Positions 18,531 through 26,913 of a DNA stretch of 64,000 nucleotides are shown in pieces. The DNA is from DASQUK01 sp035697145 (GTDB lineage Bacteria > Actinomycetota > Acidimicrobiia > Acidimicrobiales > VFJN01). The notes under the pieces are model-generated. The model saw nothing but the letters and a program-made list of their open reading frames with translations. It did not search any database and was not told the origin of the DNA. The stretch's first letter is position 1; each line of letters starts with the position of its first letter. The DNA is taken from the NCBI GenBank assembly GCA_035697145.1, contig DASSDL010000021.1, forward strand, positions 1 to 64,000, in the 5' to 3' direction. Made by a program: the position numbers and the translations under genes.

Positions 18531-19274
18531 GTGCCGTTCCGCACCCCGCTGAGCGTTCGCCACGAGGTCGGTGAGGAGTGGCGTCTGCTCGACCCGCTCG
18601 TGTTCGAGGGCCGCAACGACTATTTCGTCATGCGCAAGGGCTTCAACACCGATTTCGCGTCGATTCCCCGGCCGGTCCGTTGGCTGTTCGACACCGCCGG
18701 GCCCAACAGCGAGCCCGGCGTCCTGCACGACGCCGTGTGGCGGGAGTCGAAGCGCGACGACGACAAGCTGCCCCGGGTTGACCCGTGGGACGCCGACGGT
18801 CTGTTTCGCCGGGCCCTGCGGGAGTCGGGTGCCACGGCGATGACTCGCGCCCTCATGTGGATCGCCGTGCGGGCCGCCGCCATCGCTGCAGGCCGCTTCG
18901 GTCGCAGCGGTCCGTCCCTGCCGGTGAAGGTGGGGCAGGTGACTGGGATGGCCACCGCCGGCGTCGTGTCTGTCGGCGCGCCCACGGCCGTGGCTGTCGT
19001 CGGCCGGGTCTTCTACTGGGTCATCGAGTGGCTCGTCGCCGTGCCGTGGCACCTCTTCGAGCGAGCCAAGGGGACAGCCACGAACCTGCCTTGGCCGAAG
19101 GGGAAGAAGCGCGAGCGCCGCGACGACCCCCCGAAGGAGTACCTGCTCGTCATTCCGAAGCAAAGCCCGGGGGGCGCGGCCCTTGCCGGCATGCTCAGCC
19201 CGAAGGGCGACAACGTAGTGCCGGACGAGGCGCTCGACTCGCTGCCGACAGAAGCGCTGGCGTCGGCCTACTGA
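18531..19274 (+). CDS. DUF1353 family protein with C-terminal hydrophobic segments
   Basis: 247 aa, GTG start. The N-terminal ~110 residues match the DUF1353 pattern: FVMRKGFNTDFASIPRPVRWLF, then GVLHDAVWRE and DADGLFRRALRESGAT. DUF1353 is often found in phage-derived loci but also in bacterial chromosomes; its function is unknown. Downstream there are weakly hydrophobic stretches (VGQVTGMATAGVVSVGAPTAV and VFYWVIEWLVAVPW) that could be membrane-associated, followed by a basic/polar tail. No phage neighbours are present here. Confidence 0.7.
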   Translation: MPFRTPLSVRHEVGEEWRLLDPLVFEGRNDYFVMRKGFNTDFASIPRPVRWLFDTAGPNSEPGVLHDAVWRESKRDDDKLPRVDPWDADGLFRRALRESGATAMTRALMWIAVRAAAIAAGRFGRSGPSLPVKVGQVTGMATAGVVSVGAPTAVAVVGRVFYWVIEWLVAVPWHLFERAKGTATNLPWPKGKKRERRDDPPKEYLLVIPKQSPGGAALAGMLSPKGDNVVPDEALDSLPTEALASAY

Positions 19275-19451
19275 CCCCTGCAGGTCGAAGCCCGGGCGCT
19301 CCGCGTCTCGCAACACAAACGCGCCACCTATCTCCGGGAGCGTGACGTCGCTCCAGCAGCGAGCGCTGCCGTCCCCGACCGGGCGAACACAGTCTGGGGC
19401 CGTGCAGCGGGGCCACTGATACCGTGCCGCGATGCACCGATTGGGTGGGCG

Positions 19452-20426
19452 ATGAAGGCCGCAGTCTGCGAAAGATACGGGCCGCCGGAGGTCGTGCAGA
19501 TCAGGGAGGTTCCGAAGCCCGTGCCGGCCGACGGCGAAGTGCTGGTCAAGGTGTTTGCGACGACGGTCAATTCCGGCGACACCCGGGTGAGAGCACTCCG
19601 CGTCCCGCGCGGATTGAGCCTGCCGATGCGGCTGAGACTCGGCTTGACCAAGCCGAAGCAGCCCATCTTCGGCTTCGAGATGGCCGGGCACGTCGAGGCG
19701 GTGGGGAGGGCGGTCACTCGCTTCCAGCCGGGCGACAGGGTGGTCGCCTCGCGCGGGTTCGACTTCGGCTGCCACGCCGAGCACGTGACCGTGGCCGAAC
19801 AGGGAGCAATGGCCAGGATCCCCGAGAACCTGAGCTATCAGGATGCCGTGGCAGTCTGTTTCGGCGGTACGACGGCTCTCACCTTCTTCCGGCTGGGGAA
19901 GCTCGCCTCCGGTGAAACGATCCTGATCAACGGCGCCTCCGGCGCGGTCGGCACCATGGCCGTGCAACTTGCCAAACACCTCGGCGCCGAGGTGACCGGC
20001 GTGTGCAGCGGCGCGAACGCGGAACTGGTCAGGGGCCTCGGGGCCGACCATGTCATCGACTACACAGCGGCGGATTTCACGCGCAACGGGCAGCGCTATG
20101 ACGTGATCATGGACAATCACGGCAACGCGCCCTACGCGCGGGTCAAAGGTTCGCTGAAACCGGGCGGCCGCTTCTTGATGGTCATCGGCGATCTCTGGCA
20201 GATGCTCGCCGCGTCGCGGCAGAAGGCCGTGATCAGCGGCAGCGAGAATGATTCCTCGATCACCGCCGACGGCTATCGAACCCTCATGTCGCTGGCCGAG
20301 GAGGGAGTGTTGAAGTCGGTGATCGATTCGGTCGTGCCGTTCGCGCAGATCGTCGAAGCGCACCGCCGGGTCGACGGCGGCCACAAGGTCGGGAGCGTTG
20401 TCGTCACGTTTGGCCAGGACGGCTGA
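19452..20426 (+). CDS. Zinc-independent MDR oxidoreductase (quinone-oxidoreductase-like)
   Basis: 324 aa. NAD(P)H-dependent medium-chain reductase. The N-terminal GroES-like domain begins MKAAVCERYGPPEVVQIREV. The Rossmann cofactor site is LINGASGAVGTMAVQLAKHL, giving the AxGxVG signature of quinone oxidoreductases. The catalytic and structural zinc cysteines and histidines of alcohol dehydrogenases are absent. The C-terminus FAQIVEAHRRVDGGHKVGSVV is the standard family ending. Substrate may be a quinone or enone; not determinable here. Confidence 0.88.
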   Translation: MKAAVCERYGPPEVVQIREVPKPVPADGEVLVKVFATTVNSGDTRVRALRVPRGLSLPMRLRLGLTKPKQPIFGFEMAGHVEAVGRAVTRFQPGDRVVASRGFDFGCHAEHVTVAEQGAMARIPENLSYQDAVAVCFGGTTALTFFRLGKLASGETILINGASGAVGTMAVQLAKHLGAEVTGVCSGANAELVRGLGADHVIDYTAADFTRNGQRYDVIMDNHGNAPYARVKGSLKPGGRFLMVIGDLWQMLAASRQKAVISGSENDSSITADGYRTLMSLAEEGVLKSVIDSVVPFAQIVEAHRRVDGGHKVGSVVVTFGQDG

Positions 20427-20493
20427 TCGGTCCCGAGCACCCGAGCCCCGGCGCCCATCGGCCTCCGTCTCTCGCACCGCGCCTTACTCCCAT

Positions 20494-20528
20494 TTGCCAG
20501 GTAGCTGTTAGCTTGCTAGCATCCTTGC
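20494..20528 (+). promoter_or_regulatory. Promoter with TAGC repeats for the RHH-VOC-MmcQ operon
   Basis: TTGCCA (20494-20499) and TAGCAT (20517-20522, matching TANNNT) are spaced by exactly 17 bp. The ATG lies 6 bases after the -10 box, implying a leaderless transcript. Three TAGC motifs (20502, 20509, 20517), with GCTA in inverted orientation at 20515-20518, lie between and over the boxes. This is a plausible autoregulatory site for the ribbon-helix-helix protein encoded first in the operon. Confidence 0.55.
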
Positions 20529-20699
20529 ATGCCTCGGGACGAGGTGAAGCAGTTCAACGTTTACCTCCCGGTCGACTTGATCCGGCAGGTGAAGCATCAC
20601 GCCATCGATACGGAGCGGTCGCTGTCGGCGCTCGTGGCCGATGCGTTGCGCGCCTATCTCGACGTCCAAAGACGGTTGACGGAGCAGAGGAGGAGCTGA
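20529..20699 (+). CDS. Small ribbon-helix-helix (CopG/Arc-like) DNA-binding protein
   Basis: 56 aa. The strand QFNVYLPVDLIRQVKHHAID is followed by TERSLSALVADALRAYLDVQ, the classic RHH fold in which the beta strand inserts in the DNA major groove. It probably dimerises and represses its own operon. Its TGA overlaps the ATG of the VOC gene (TGATG at 20697-20701), and the downstream ribosome site AGAGGAGG lies within its last codons, so the genes are translationally coupled. It resembles an antitoxin in fold, but neither partner looks like a toxin. Confidence 0.75.
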   Translation: MPRDEVKQFNVYLPVDLIRQVKHHAIDTERSLSALVADALRAYLDVQRRLTEQRRS

Positions 20700-21049
20700 T
20701 GGATACCGAGGGTATTGAAGGCATCTATGTCGAGACGCACAACTGGGGGAGGGCCGCCAAGTTCTTCCGAGAGCTCGGCTTCGAGATCGAGTTCGAGACC
20801 GATCATGGTTCGGGGATGCTGCGCTGCGGCGACGGGCCCTACGTGTTCGTCGAGGAGCTGCCGGCCGACGAAGCCCTAGGGCTGCAGGTCCTGGTGCGAG
20901 TCAGCGACGCTGAGACCTGCCGTCCGGGGCCACCGGTCGAGGTGGTGAAGCCGTTCGAGCAGACGCACTGGGGGACGCAGGAGATGCATGTCCGCGATCC
21001 GGATGGTCGCATCTGGAGCCTGCAGGCACCCCTGAAGGGCCAGCAGTGA
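20699..21049 (+). CDS. VOC family protein
   Basis: 116 aa, single VOC module: IEGIYVETHNWGRAAKFFRE at the N-terminus and MHVRDPDGRIWSLQAP at the C-terminus, the usual D-P-(D/E)-G-R closing motif. Second gene of the RHH-VOC-MmcQ operon, coupled at both ends: it starts inside the RHH stop, and its own TGA overlaps the next GTG. Ligand unknown; RHH/VOC pairing suggests control by a small-molecule or stress signal, which is inference. Confidence 0.85.
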   Translation: MDTEGIEGIYVETHNWGRAAKFFRELGFEIEFETDHGSGMLRCGDGPYVFVEELPADEALGLQVLVRVSDAETCRPGPPVEVVKPFEQTHWGTQEMHVRDPDGRIWSLQAPLKGQQ

Positions 21050-21420
21050 GCAACATGGATCGGCTGGAAGAGGTCGTGGCCCGGCTTCCGCAGGCCGAGC
21101 GGGTCGATGTGGAGGCGTGGGACGGCGAGCCGACCTTCCGCGTGAACGGCAAGTCGTTCATCTTTTGTTCGCCTGACGCCAGCGGCGTCAGCGTCAAGCT
21201 GCCCAAGGAGGAAGCTGCCGCGGTCGTGGCGACCGATCCGAAGGCCGAGCCGACCGGCTACGGGTTGGGCCGACATGGCTGGATCTCGGTGAGCATCCCG
21301 ACCACCACGAGCGCCAAGCGGTGGAGAGAAATCGAGGAGTGGATCCGCACCTCCTACACGCTGGTCGCACCCAAGAAGCTGGCCCGAGCGGTGCTCGAGG
21401 AGGACGCGCAACCCGGATGA
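21046..21420 (+). CDS. MmcQ/YjbR family DNA-binding-fold protein
   Basis: 124 aa, GTG start overlapping the upstream TGA. Features of the family (CyaY-like fold) are visible: the early helix LEEVVARLPQAERVDVEAWD, a beta sheet with TFRVNGKSFIFCSP and VSVKLPKEEA, the GYGLGRHGWISVSIP segment, and a C-terminal helix EIEEWIRTSYTLVAPKKLA. The molecular role of this family is not established. A second, divergent paralogue lies at 40272-40652. Confidence 0.85.
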   Translation: MSNMDRLEEVVARLPQAERVDVEAWDGEPTFRVNGKSFIFCSPDASGVSVKLPKEEAAAVVATDPKAEPTGYGLGRHGWISVSIPTTTSAKRWREIEEWIRTSYTLVAPKKLARAVLEEDAQPG

Positions 21421-21534
21421 CCCGAGCCCTCGCCGCCTAACCGACGAAGGACGCCACGCCGAACCGGATCGGCCGCGCGCGGGTGGCGGCTGGTCGCCAG
21501 CCGGTCAGCGGTGGGCAGCGCCGAGCCGGGCGTC

Positions 21535-23355
21535 TCAGGTGTGCATGCCCATGAAGGGCATGAGCTCGGCGGGCATGACGACGAAGGGCCGCATCATGTC
21601 GTGGTCTTCGTGTTCGAGGATGTGGCAGTGGTACATGTAGCGGCCGGCGAAGGTGCCGAAGCGCACCACGATGTCGACGATTTCGTTGGCGTTGACTCGC
21701 ACTGTGTCCTTGAGGCCCCGTTCGTTGTCGTCGAGTGCGTGGGGGATGTCGTCGTCGGGCGCCACTGCGACGCGCACGGTGGCGCGGGTCGTCCCGGCCG
21801 CGATCGCCGTGTCGTCGATCTCCACGACGGCAGGTTGGCGGTCGAGGACCTGAAAGGCGTCGAGGTGGACGTGGATCGGGTGGGTGTCCTCGGTCAGGTT
21901 GACGAGTCGCCAGATCTCGGGTTGGCCGAGCACGGGGAAGAATGTGACGGTGTCCTCGAAGCGTGTGGCGACGGTCCGCCACCGCGTTTCGCGGGTCTCG
22001 TCGCCGTCGCGCTGCTCGACGAGTGATATGGCGCCCTCGGCGCTGTCGGGATCCTCGACGAGCTCGCGCAGGGTCAGCATGGGCGGCTCGCCTTCGACGT
22101 CGGCCTTCTGCTCGACGAGAGCGATCGCACGCAGCACCACACCGTCGAGCTCGTCGCGGATCACTCGCTGGAAGTCGGTTGCGAGCACCTGCGGGGTCGG
22201 TCGGCTCTCACGGCGGCGGCCATCGACGACACGGATCCGCAGCACCTCCGGGTAGGGCAACAACCCGTCGAGATTGGCTGTGCCCGCCGTGACGGGATCG
22301 GCGAAGGTCCCATCGAAGGGCGCCGTGGCGGTGTTCCACAACGTGAGTTCGGTGCCCGGCGCTAGGTCCGAGAAGTCGACGAGAAGGTCGGCCCGTTCGG
22401 CTGATGCCAGGACGAGTCCTTGGGCCGGCGGTGGTGTGGGCGCGAGCAGAAGCCCACCCTCGGTGCCGATCTGACTGATCCGCCCGTGGTCGGGTTCGCC
22501 GTCTCGGGTGAGCACGAGCCGGTAGGTGCGGGCGTTCGAGCCGTTCAGCATGCGGAAGCGGTAGGTGGTCGGCTCGACCTCGACTACCGGCCAGACAGCA
22601 CCGTTGACAGCGGTGAACGGGCTGAAGCACTCCATCACCTCTGGGTCGGTCTTGTGGAGCAGCTCGCCGGTCAAGCTGGCGTCGGCGCCGGTGTCGAAGT
22701 TGCGGTCGGTGAGCAGCAGCGGCAGTTCGTAGGGCGGCCCCTCGGGCAGGTCGAGCTCGCGCTCGCGGTCTTCCCGGACGATCCACAACCCGGCCAGCCC
22801 GGCGTACACGCTGAAGCGGGTCACGCCCATGACGTGGTCGTGGTACCAGAGCAGCGCGGCGCGCTGGTCGTTGGGATAGGTGTCGAGCGCCTGCTGGCCC
22901 GGCGCCGCGAGGTTCTCGGTCCATCCGTCGCTCGCGGCGTGGGTGACGGCGCCGTGGACGTGAACGACCGAGAATCCGGGCAACGCGGCCGCGGAAGGGT
23001 CGGGCTGGCCGCCGCTGCGCCCCGGCAGGCACTGCACCGGCACGCCCTCCGCCTCGTAGGCCGGCGTGCGGACGACCGTCACCGGCAAGGTGCCCTCGAG
23101 GTGGTTCTCCCACGCCACCTCGACCGACACGCCCCGACGGACCTCGATCGTCGGTCCGGGAAGGTGGCCGTCATAGGTCCACACCCGCGACCGGGGCAGC
23201 TCGCGATGGAAGCGGTGCTGTGCCGTCTCGACCCTGACGGTGAGACGGGTCGGTTCGGTGATGACGTAGCGGGGCGGGATCGGAAGGCGATCGACAAAGG
23301 GCGTGAGCGGGTACGCCGATCGGCCAGCGGCCCCGGCGTGAGCGGGTCGGGTCAT
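21535..23355 (-). CDS. Multicopper oxidase (CotA/laccase-like)
   Basis: 606 aa with three cupredoxin domains. It oxidises phenolic, bilirubin-type or metal substrates while reducing oxygen to water. Copper ligands are visible as HVHGAV, WYHDHVMGV, HPIHVHL and HCHILEHEDHDMM, covering the T2/T3 trinuclear cluster and the T1 site (axial Met). The sequence begins with the CotA-like LTPFVDRLPIPPRYV. No Sec or Tat signal is apparent, unlike secreted laccases, so the enzyme may be cytoplasmic or released. ATG 23355 has GGAGG close upstream; the frame remains open to 23820, but that part is antisense to the DUF4395 gene. Confidence 0.93.
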   Translation of the reverse strand: MTRPAHAGAAGRSAYPLTPFVDRLPIPPRYVITEPTRLTVRVETAQHRFHRELPRSRVWTYDGHLPGPTIEVRRGVSVEVAWENHLEGTLPVTVVRTPAYEAEGVPVQCLPGRSGGQPDPSAAALPGFSVVHVHGAVTHAASDGWTENLAAPGQQALDTYPNDQRAALLWYHDHVMGVTRFSVYAGLAGLWIVREDRERELDLPEGPPYELPLLLTDRNFDTGADASLTGELLHKTDPEVMECFSPFTAVNGAVWPVVEVEPTTYRFRMLNGSNARTYRLVLTRDGEPDHGRISQIGTEGGLLLAPTPPPAQGLVLASAERADLLVDFSDLAPGTELTLWNTATAPFDGTFADPVTAGTANLDGLLPYPEVLRIRVVDGRRRESRPTPQVLATDFQRVIRDELDGVVLRAIALVEQKADVEGEPPMLTLRELVEDPDSAEGAISLVEQRDGDETRETRWRTVATRFEDTVTFFPVLGQPEIWRLVNLTEDTHPIHVHLDAFQVLDRQPAVVEIDDTAIAAGTTRATVRVAVAPDDDIPHALDDNERGLKDTVRVNANEIVDIVVRFGTFAGRYMYHCHILEHEDHDMMRPFVVMPAELMPFMGMHT

Positions 23356-23408
23356 CGTTCCTCCGAATCCATGGCCAGGGTTGCCGTCGGAGCCAGGTTC
23401 TGGTGCTG

Positions 23409-23930
23409 TCAGCGGGCGGTGGTCGGGGCGCGTCGGGTGCGTCCGCCACCGCCCCAGCCGAGGTCGGCGCAGCGTTCGCAGACCTCCCGGGGTATGACCC
23501 CGGCACGCATCAGGAGGGCGAAGACCTGGCAGCCGAGGCAGAGCCCGAGCCCCGCCTCGAGGCCGGCGGCGACAACGAGCGCGCCCAGCACGGCAGAGCC
23601 GGCACCGGGCAGGCCGAAACCGAGAGCCAGCACGGCGGCCGTCACCGAGAGGACGGCCCCGATCCCTTGAGCGAAACGCTTCGGCGGCCCGGGCACAAAA
23701 CGAGGCTCGACCCCCAGCCGCGGCGTGACCACCCGAGTGGCCAGCTGTCCGAGCGGGCTCAGCGTAGGACCGGTGATCACGCGCGCCACGAAGCCGTAGG
23801 CGATCACGGCGCTCAGCCACGGCTGGTCGAGCACGACCGTGACGAGGCCGAGCACCACGACGCCAGCCGCGACAACACGAGCGGACACCTCATTGACGGG
23901 GTCGGGGAATCCGATGATCGATGCCACGCA
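23409..23930 (-). CDS. DUF4395 integral membrane protein
   Basis: About 173 aa with four to five hydrophobic helices. It has the family N-terminus FPDPVNEVSARVVAAGVVVL and the Cys-rich region GLCLGCQVFALLMRAGVIP followed by EVCERCADL. The paired cysteines suggest redox or metal chemistry near the membrane; DUF4395 genes often neighbour thioredoxin-like or sulphur-trafficking genes, though here the neighbour is a multicopper oxidase 53 bp downstream on the same strand. GTG 23930 with AGGAG upstream is preferred; ATG 23951 is an alternative. Confidence 0.85.
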   Translation of the reverse strand, partial: CVASIIGFPDPVNEVSARVVAAGVVVLGLVTVVLDQPWLSAVIAYGFVARVITGPTLSPLGQLATRVVTPRLGVEPRFVPGPPKRFAQGIGAVLSVTAAVLALGFGLPGAGSAVLGALVVAAGLEAGLGLCLGCQVFALLMRAGVIPREVCERCADLGWGGGGRTRRAPTTAR

Positions 23931-24111
23931 GCGGCTCCTGGCACGGGGCACTTGGGGACGTCCTAAAGCCGAGTATAGAGGTCAACTTTCGTCGCCTGGC
24001 GCCCCGGGGATTCGACTCAACCCACACCGCTACGTGTTTGCCCGGGCCGAAGCGGGCCAGAAATGCACAACGCTGGCCCGGGATGTCAACCACCCCGCTA
24101 GGGTCCGCCAT

Positions 24112-24711
24112 GTGACCACGAGCGTTCGCGTGGTGACAGCGGACGACCTCGATGCCCTTGGCGCCGTGTTGGGACGCGCCTACGCCGACGACCCGGTATG
24201 GACCTGGGTCTATCCCCAGCCCGACCGAATCCGCCGGCTCGCCAGGATGTTCCGCTCGCTGCTGCGTGCCACGCGGGACCACGGCGCAACCGTGCTGACC
24301 GACCAGGCCACGCGCGGGGCGGCCATCTGGCAGCGCTCCGATGACCGCAGCCTCGGGGCGCTGGGCAACCTGCGCATGGCAACCGCCATGATCGCCGGCC
24401 GCGCCCGGATTCGGCGCGGCCAGGCGGTGATGCGGGCGATCGAGCGACGCCATCCCAAGGCGCTGCACTGGTACCTGGCGGTGCTCGGCACCGACCCGGC
24501 GCATCAGGGCGAGGGCGTCGGCTCGGCGTTGGTCCGCCACGTTCTCGACGACCGTGCCAACACTGGCCAGCCCGCGTACCTGGAGACGCAAACCGAGGCG
24601 AACGTGCCCTTATTCGAAGGGCACGGCTTCGAGGTGATCGGCGAGCTCGACGTGCCCGGCGGCGGTCCGCACCTCTGGCTGATGTGGCGTGACGCCCAGG
24701 AGCCCTCCTGA
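24112..24711 (+). CDS. GNAT-family N-acetyltransferase
   Basis: 199 aa, GTG start. Acetyl-CoA-binding motif A is seen as YLAVLGTDPAHQGEGVGSAL (the Q-x-x-G-x-G/A core). The C-terminal strand/helix LFEGHGFEVIGELDVPGGGP is the usual GNAT ending. The N-terminus VRVVTADDLDALGAVLGRAY resembles the first alpha-beta unit. Acceptor substrate unknown. It is separated from divergent DUF4395 by about 180 bp. Confidence 0.87.
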   Translation: MTTSVRVVTADDLDALGAVLGRAYADDPVWTWVYPQPDRIRRLARMFRSLLRATRDHGATVLTDQATRGAAIWQRSDDRSLGALGNLRMATAMIAGRARIRRGQAVMRAIERRHPKALHWYLAVLGTDPAHQGEGVGSALVRHVLDDRANTGQPAYLETQTEANVPLFEGHGFEVIGELDVPGGGPHLWLMWRDAQEPS

Positions 24712-24832
24712 GCTGGCCGGCCAGGGCCAAACGGAGCGGCCCGTTGTCGACCGGCGAAGGGTGCATGTCGTTCAGTGGGGGTTCAGGGACGGTTGCGGAT
24801 ACTCGCTGCGTCCGAGACAGGGGGAACGCGAC

Positions 24833-25573
24833 ATGATTCTTCGACATCACGTCTCAACGAGGGCATGGATTGGTGGTGTGGTGGTCGTCATTGCCTTGAT
24901 GGCAGCGGCGTCGGTTGCCTCGGCCGGCCAAGAGAGCGCCGCCCAGACGATCCGGTTTTCCAAGGCGAGGATCCTGTTCGAGTTGAACGCCACGGCGCAG
25001 GACGCGGGCATTCAGGCTCTCCTTGACGGGGAGGGCTGGGACAACGTGCAGGTGTTCAGCCCGGATGGGGAGCTGCTGCTCGATATCGAAGCGGACGGGA
25101 GCGTCGGCGATATCGGTGTCACCGAGCTGTTCTTTGAGAGCGCGGAACCGTCGCTGGCCGACCTTCCGCTCGATGAGCTGTTCGCGATGTTCCCCGAGGG
25201 GAGGTACCGCTTCGCTGGTACGACGGTCGAGGGGCAAAGGCTGGTCGGCTCCGCGACGCTCTCGCATGACATTCCCGCCGAGCCCAACGTGGTGGCACCG
25301 GCTGAGGGCGGGGTCGTCGACCCGGCCAACACGGTCATCGAGTGGGAACCGGTAACCGAACCGGCGGGTATCGAGATCGCCGGCTACCAGGTCATCGTCG
25401 AGCTGGAGGAGCCGCTGCGGGTCTTCAGCGTCGATCTCCCCGCCAGTGACACCAGCGTGACCGTTCCCGCCGAGTTCCTCGAGCCCGGCACCGACTACAA
25501 GTTCGAGGTGCTGGCGGTCGCGGACAACGCCAACCAGACAATCCACGAAGGCACATTCTCGACCGCCGGATAG
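24833..25573 (+). CDS. Secreted protein with a fibronectin-III-like C-terminal domain
   Basis: 246 aa. A signal peptide is clear: positively charged MILRHHVSTR, a hydrophobic core WIGGVVVVIALMAAASVASA, and cleavage near ASA-GQ. The mature part starts with a region that mentions a numeric-looking acidic beta domain (VQVFSPDGELLLDIEADGSV). Around residues 155-245 it has an FN3-like sandwich (PVTEPAGIEIAGYQVIVELE, TSVTVPAEFLEPGTDYKFEV). Such proteins are exported to the cell surface; no catalytic motif is seen. GGGGGAA lies upstream of ATG 24833. Confidence 0.7.
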   Translation: MILRHHVSTRAWIGGVVVVIALMAAASVASAGQESAAQTIRFSKARILFELNATAQDAGIQALLDGEGWDNVQVFSPDGELLLDIEADGSVGDIGVTELFFESAEPSLADLPLDELFAMFPEGRYRFAGTTVEGQRLVGSATLSHDIPAEPNVVAPAEGGVVDPANTVIEWEPVTEPAGIEIAGYQVIVELEEPLRVFSVDLPASDTSVTVPAEFLEPGTDYKFEVLAVADNANQTIHEGTFSTAG

Positions 25574-25786
25574 CGCCACCCCGCACCAAAGACGGACGGG
25601 GTCCTACCGGGGATCGGCTCCCCGCTGGGCTGAGCGCGGATCAGGCCGGCCCGCCGCGTCGGGCCGTCCCGGATCGGCACGCATCTGGGTCAGGCCCATC
25701 GAGAGAACAGATCGCCTGATCTGGTGGGGTGAGGCTGACCCTGGGTGTTGGCCAACGCCGGGGCGGCACCCGCGGACGGGGGGTTC

Positions 25787-26158
25787 TCACTCGATCGCCG
25801 AACTCTGTTCCGTAGATCGGTGTCGGGTCAGAAGCGCAGCTGCACTGCTGGCGACCACGGCCGCAGCCGCGCCGCTGCTCCACCAGTGCTGCGGAAGCTC
25901 GGTCAGGCCGGCTCTGAGGTCGTTCACCGTGTAGCCGAGCAAGACGAGCGAGACCGCGAGCGAAATGCGGGCAATGGTGTACATCGGGCGACGCATGGGA
26001 GCCTCCAGTTGCTGGCGGGCGCCTAGGAACAACACATCGATCGTGTCGGCGACGGGGCGAGGCGAGCGGTCCAGGAGCAGGATCAGTTCCCGGCCGTAGC
26101 GGTGACGCGTGTGGGCCGGCAGCATCCGGACAGCGAGGCGCGTGAGCCGGCGGGTCAT
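25787..26158 (-). CDS. Small membrane protein paired with PadR
   Basis: 123 aa. An amphipathic basic N-terminus (RLTRLAVRMLPAHTRHRYGR) is followed by two hydrophobic helices (ISLAVSLVLLGYTV and SSGAAAAVVASSAAALL). The N-terminal pattern, ending in RYGREL, is common in small membrane proteins encoded immediately after PadR regulators in actinobacteria. Its ATG overlaps the PadR stop (ATGA at 26155-26158), so it is the second gene of a two-gene operon. Function unknown; probably a membrane-stress partner or the regulated target. Confidence 0.65.
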   Translation of the reverse strand: MTRRLTRLAVRMLPAHTRHRYGRELILLLDRSPRPVADTIDVLFLGARQQLEAPMRRPMYTIARISLAVSLVLLGYTVNDLRAGLTELPQHWWSSGAAAAVVASSAAALLTRHRSTEQSSAIE

Positions 26159-26436
26159 GTGAACGCGGCTCCGGCGCGGCGCAGCACGGCCGTCATGGTG
26201 TCGAGCTCGTTTTGGAGGGCCTGCCGGCCCGCCGGCGTCACCTCGTATGGTCGTCGGCGATCCTCACCGCGTAGTGCCCGGATCAGACCATCACGCTCTA
26301 GGGAGCCGATGGCGCCGTACAGGGTGCCCGGACCCAGCCGGACGCGGGCGAAGCTCTCGATGTCCTGCTGGATCGCATAGCCGTGCTTTGGACCGTCGGT
26401 GAGACTGACGAGTACGAGCAGGCGTCGGGTCGCCAC
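26155..26436 (-). CDS. PadR-family transcriptional regulator
   Basis: 93 aa, GTG start at 26436. The winged helix is characteristic: LLVLVSLTDGPKHGYAIQQD (HGYAI motif), LGPGTLYGAIGSLERDGLIR (the GxLYxxLxxLExxGLI signature) and RRPYEVTPAGRQAL. The frame extends upstream to 26628, but that part has no resemblance to the family and crosses the operator. A perfect dyad (TACTACG-N5-CGTAGTA) ends about 12 bases upstream of the start, so autorepression is likely. Confidence 0.85.
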   Translation of the reverse strand: MATRRLLVLVSLTDGPKHGYAIQQDIESFARVRLGPGTLYGAIGSLERDGLIRALRGEDRRRPYEVTPAGRQALQNELDTMTAVLRRAGAAFT

Positions 26437-26447
26437 GCCGTAAAACG

Positions 26448-26466
26448 TACTACGCCTAACGTAGTA
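26448..26466. promoter_or_regulatory. PadR operator dyad
   Basis: Perfect 7-bp inverted repeat TACTACG (26448-26454), spacer CCTAA, CGTAGTA (26460-26466). On the minus strand a TANNNT box, TACGTT (26449-26444), lies 7 bases before the GTG start, so the dyad overlaps the predicted core promoter of a leaderless padR mRNA. Confidence 0.6.
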
Positions 26467-26524
26467 GCGGCGGTCGAGCGCACACTCCGCGAGGTCGGAG
26501 GGTCCCCCAAGGCCCGAAGGCGGC

Positions 26525-26800
26525 TTACTCTTTGGCGACCGCCAGCAGCACGTCGGCGTGGCAGGGTTCGTCGAGCGGGCAGTAACACGCGAGGTCGCGC
26601 CCGCGAAGCTCCCGTCTGGCGTCCTCAATCGTGACCGCCAACCGACCCGCGAGCAGGTCCTCGTGGTACCGACGAACCGCCTCTTCCCTGCCGAGCTCCA
26701 AGGGATGCGGGTTGCCCCACTTGGTCGGCCGAGTCACGACGACGACGCTCGCGGGAAGTCGCGCTCCCTTGCGACGCGATCGTTGGAACCGTTGCGGCAT
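26525..26800 (-). CDS. DUF4326 family protein
   Basis: 91 aa. Hallmarks of DUF4326 are visible: VVVTRPTKWGNPHPL near the N-terminus, a central helix EEAVRRYHEDLLAGRL, and the C-terminal Cys/His motif LRGRDLACYCPLDEPCHADV, which resembles a small metal-binding site. The family is widespread in actinobacteria and phages and its function is unknown. The start codon has a GTTCATC leader without a strong ribosome site. Confidence 0.85.
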   Translation of the reverse strand: MPQRFQRSRRKGARLPASVVVVTRPTKWGNPHPLELGREEAVRRYHEDLLAGRLAVTIEDARRELRGRDLACYCPLDEPCHADVLLAVAKE

Positions 26801-26913
26801 TGTTCATCTCCAGCGTCCCAGATCGCCGGCCGGGTGGCGCGCGGAGTCAGAACCATCGGTTGTATTGCCTGGCGCGAAGCGGGTCCGGGGCCGTGTCACG
26901 CGCGGCGCGCTCG

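Noticed and set aside
18405..20477. Very long open frame (continuing to 17607) antisense to two genes
   Set aside because: Only the 17607-18404 part looks like a protein (methyltransferase). The rest is antisense to well-supported DUF1353 and MDR genes and has Arg/His-rich random composition.
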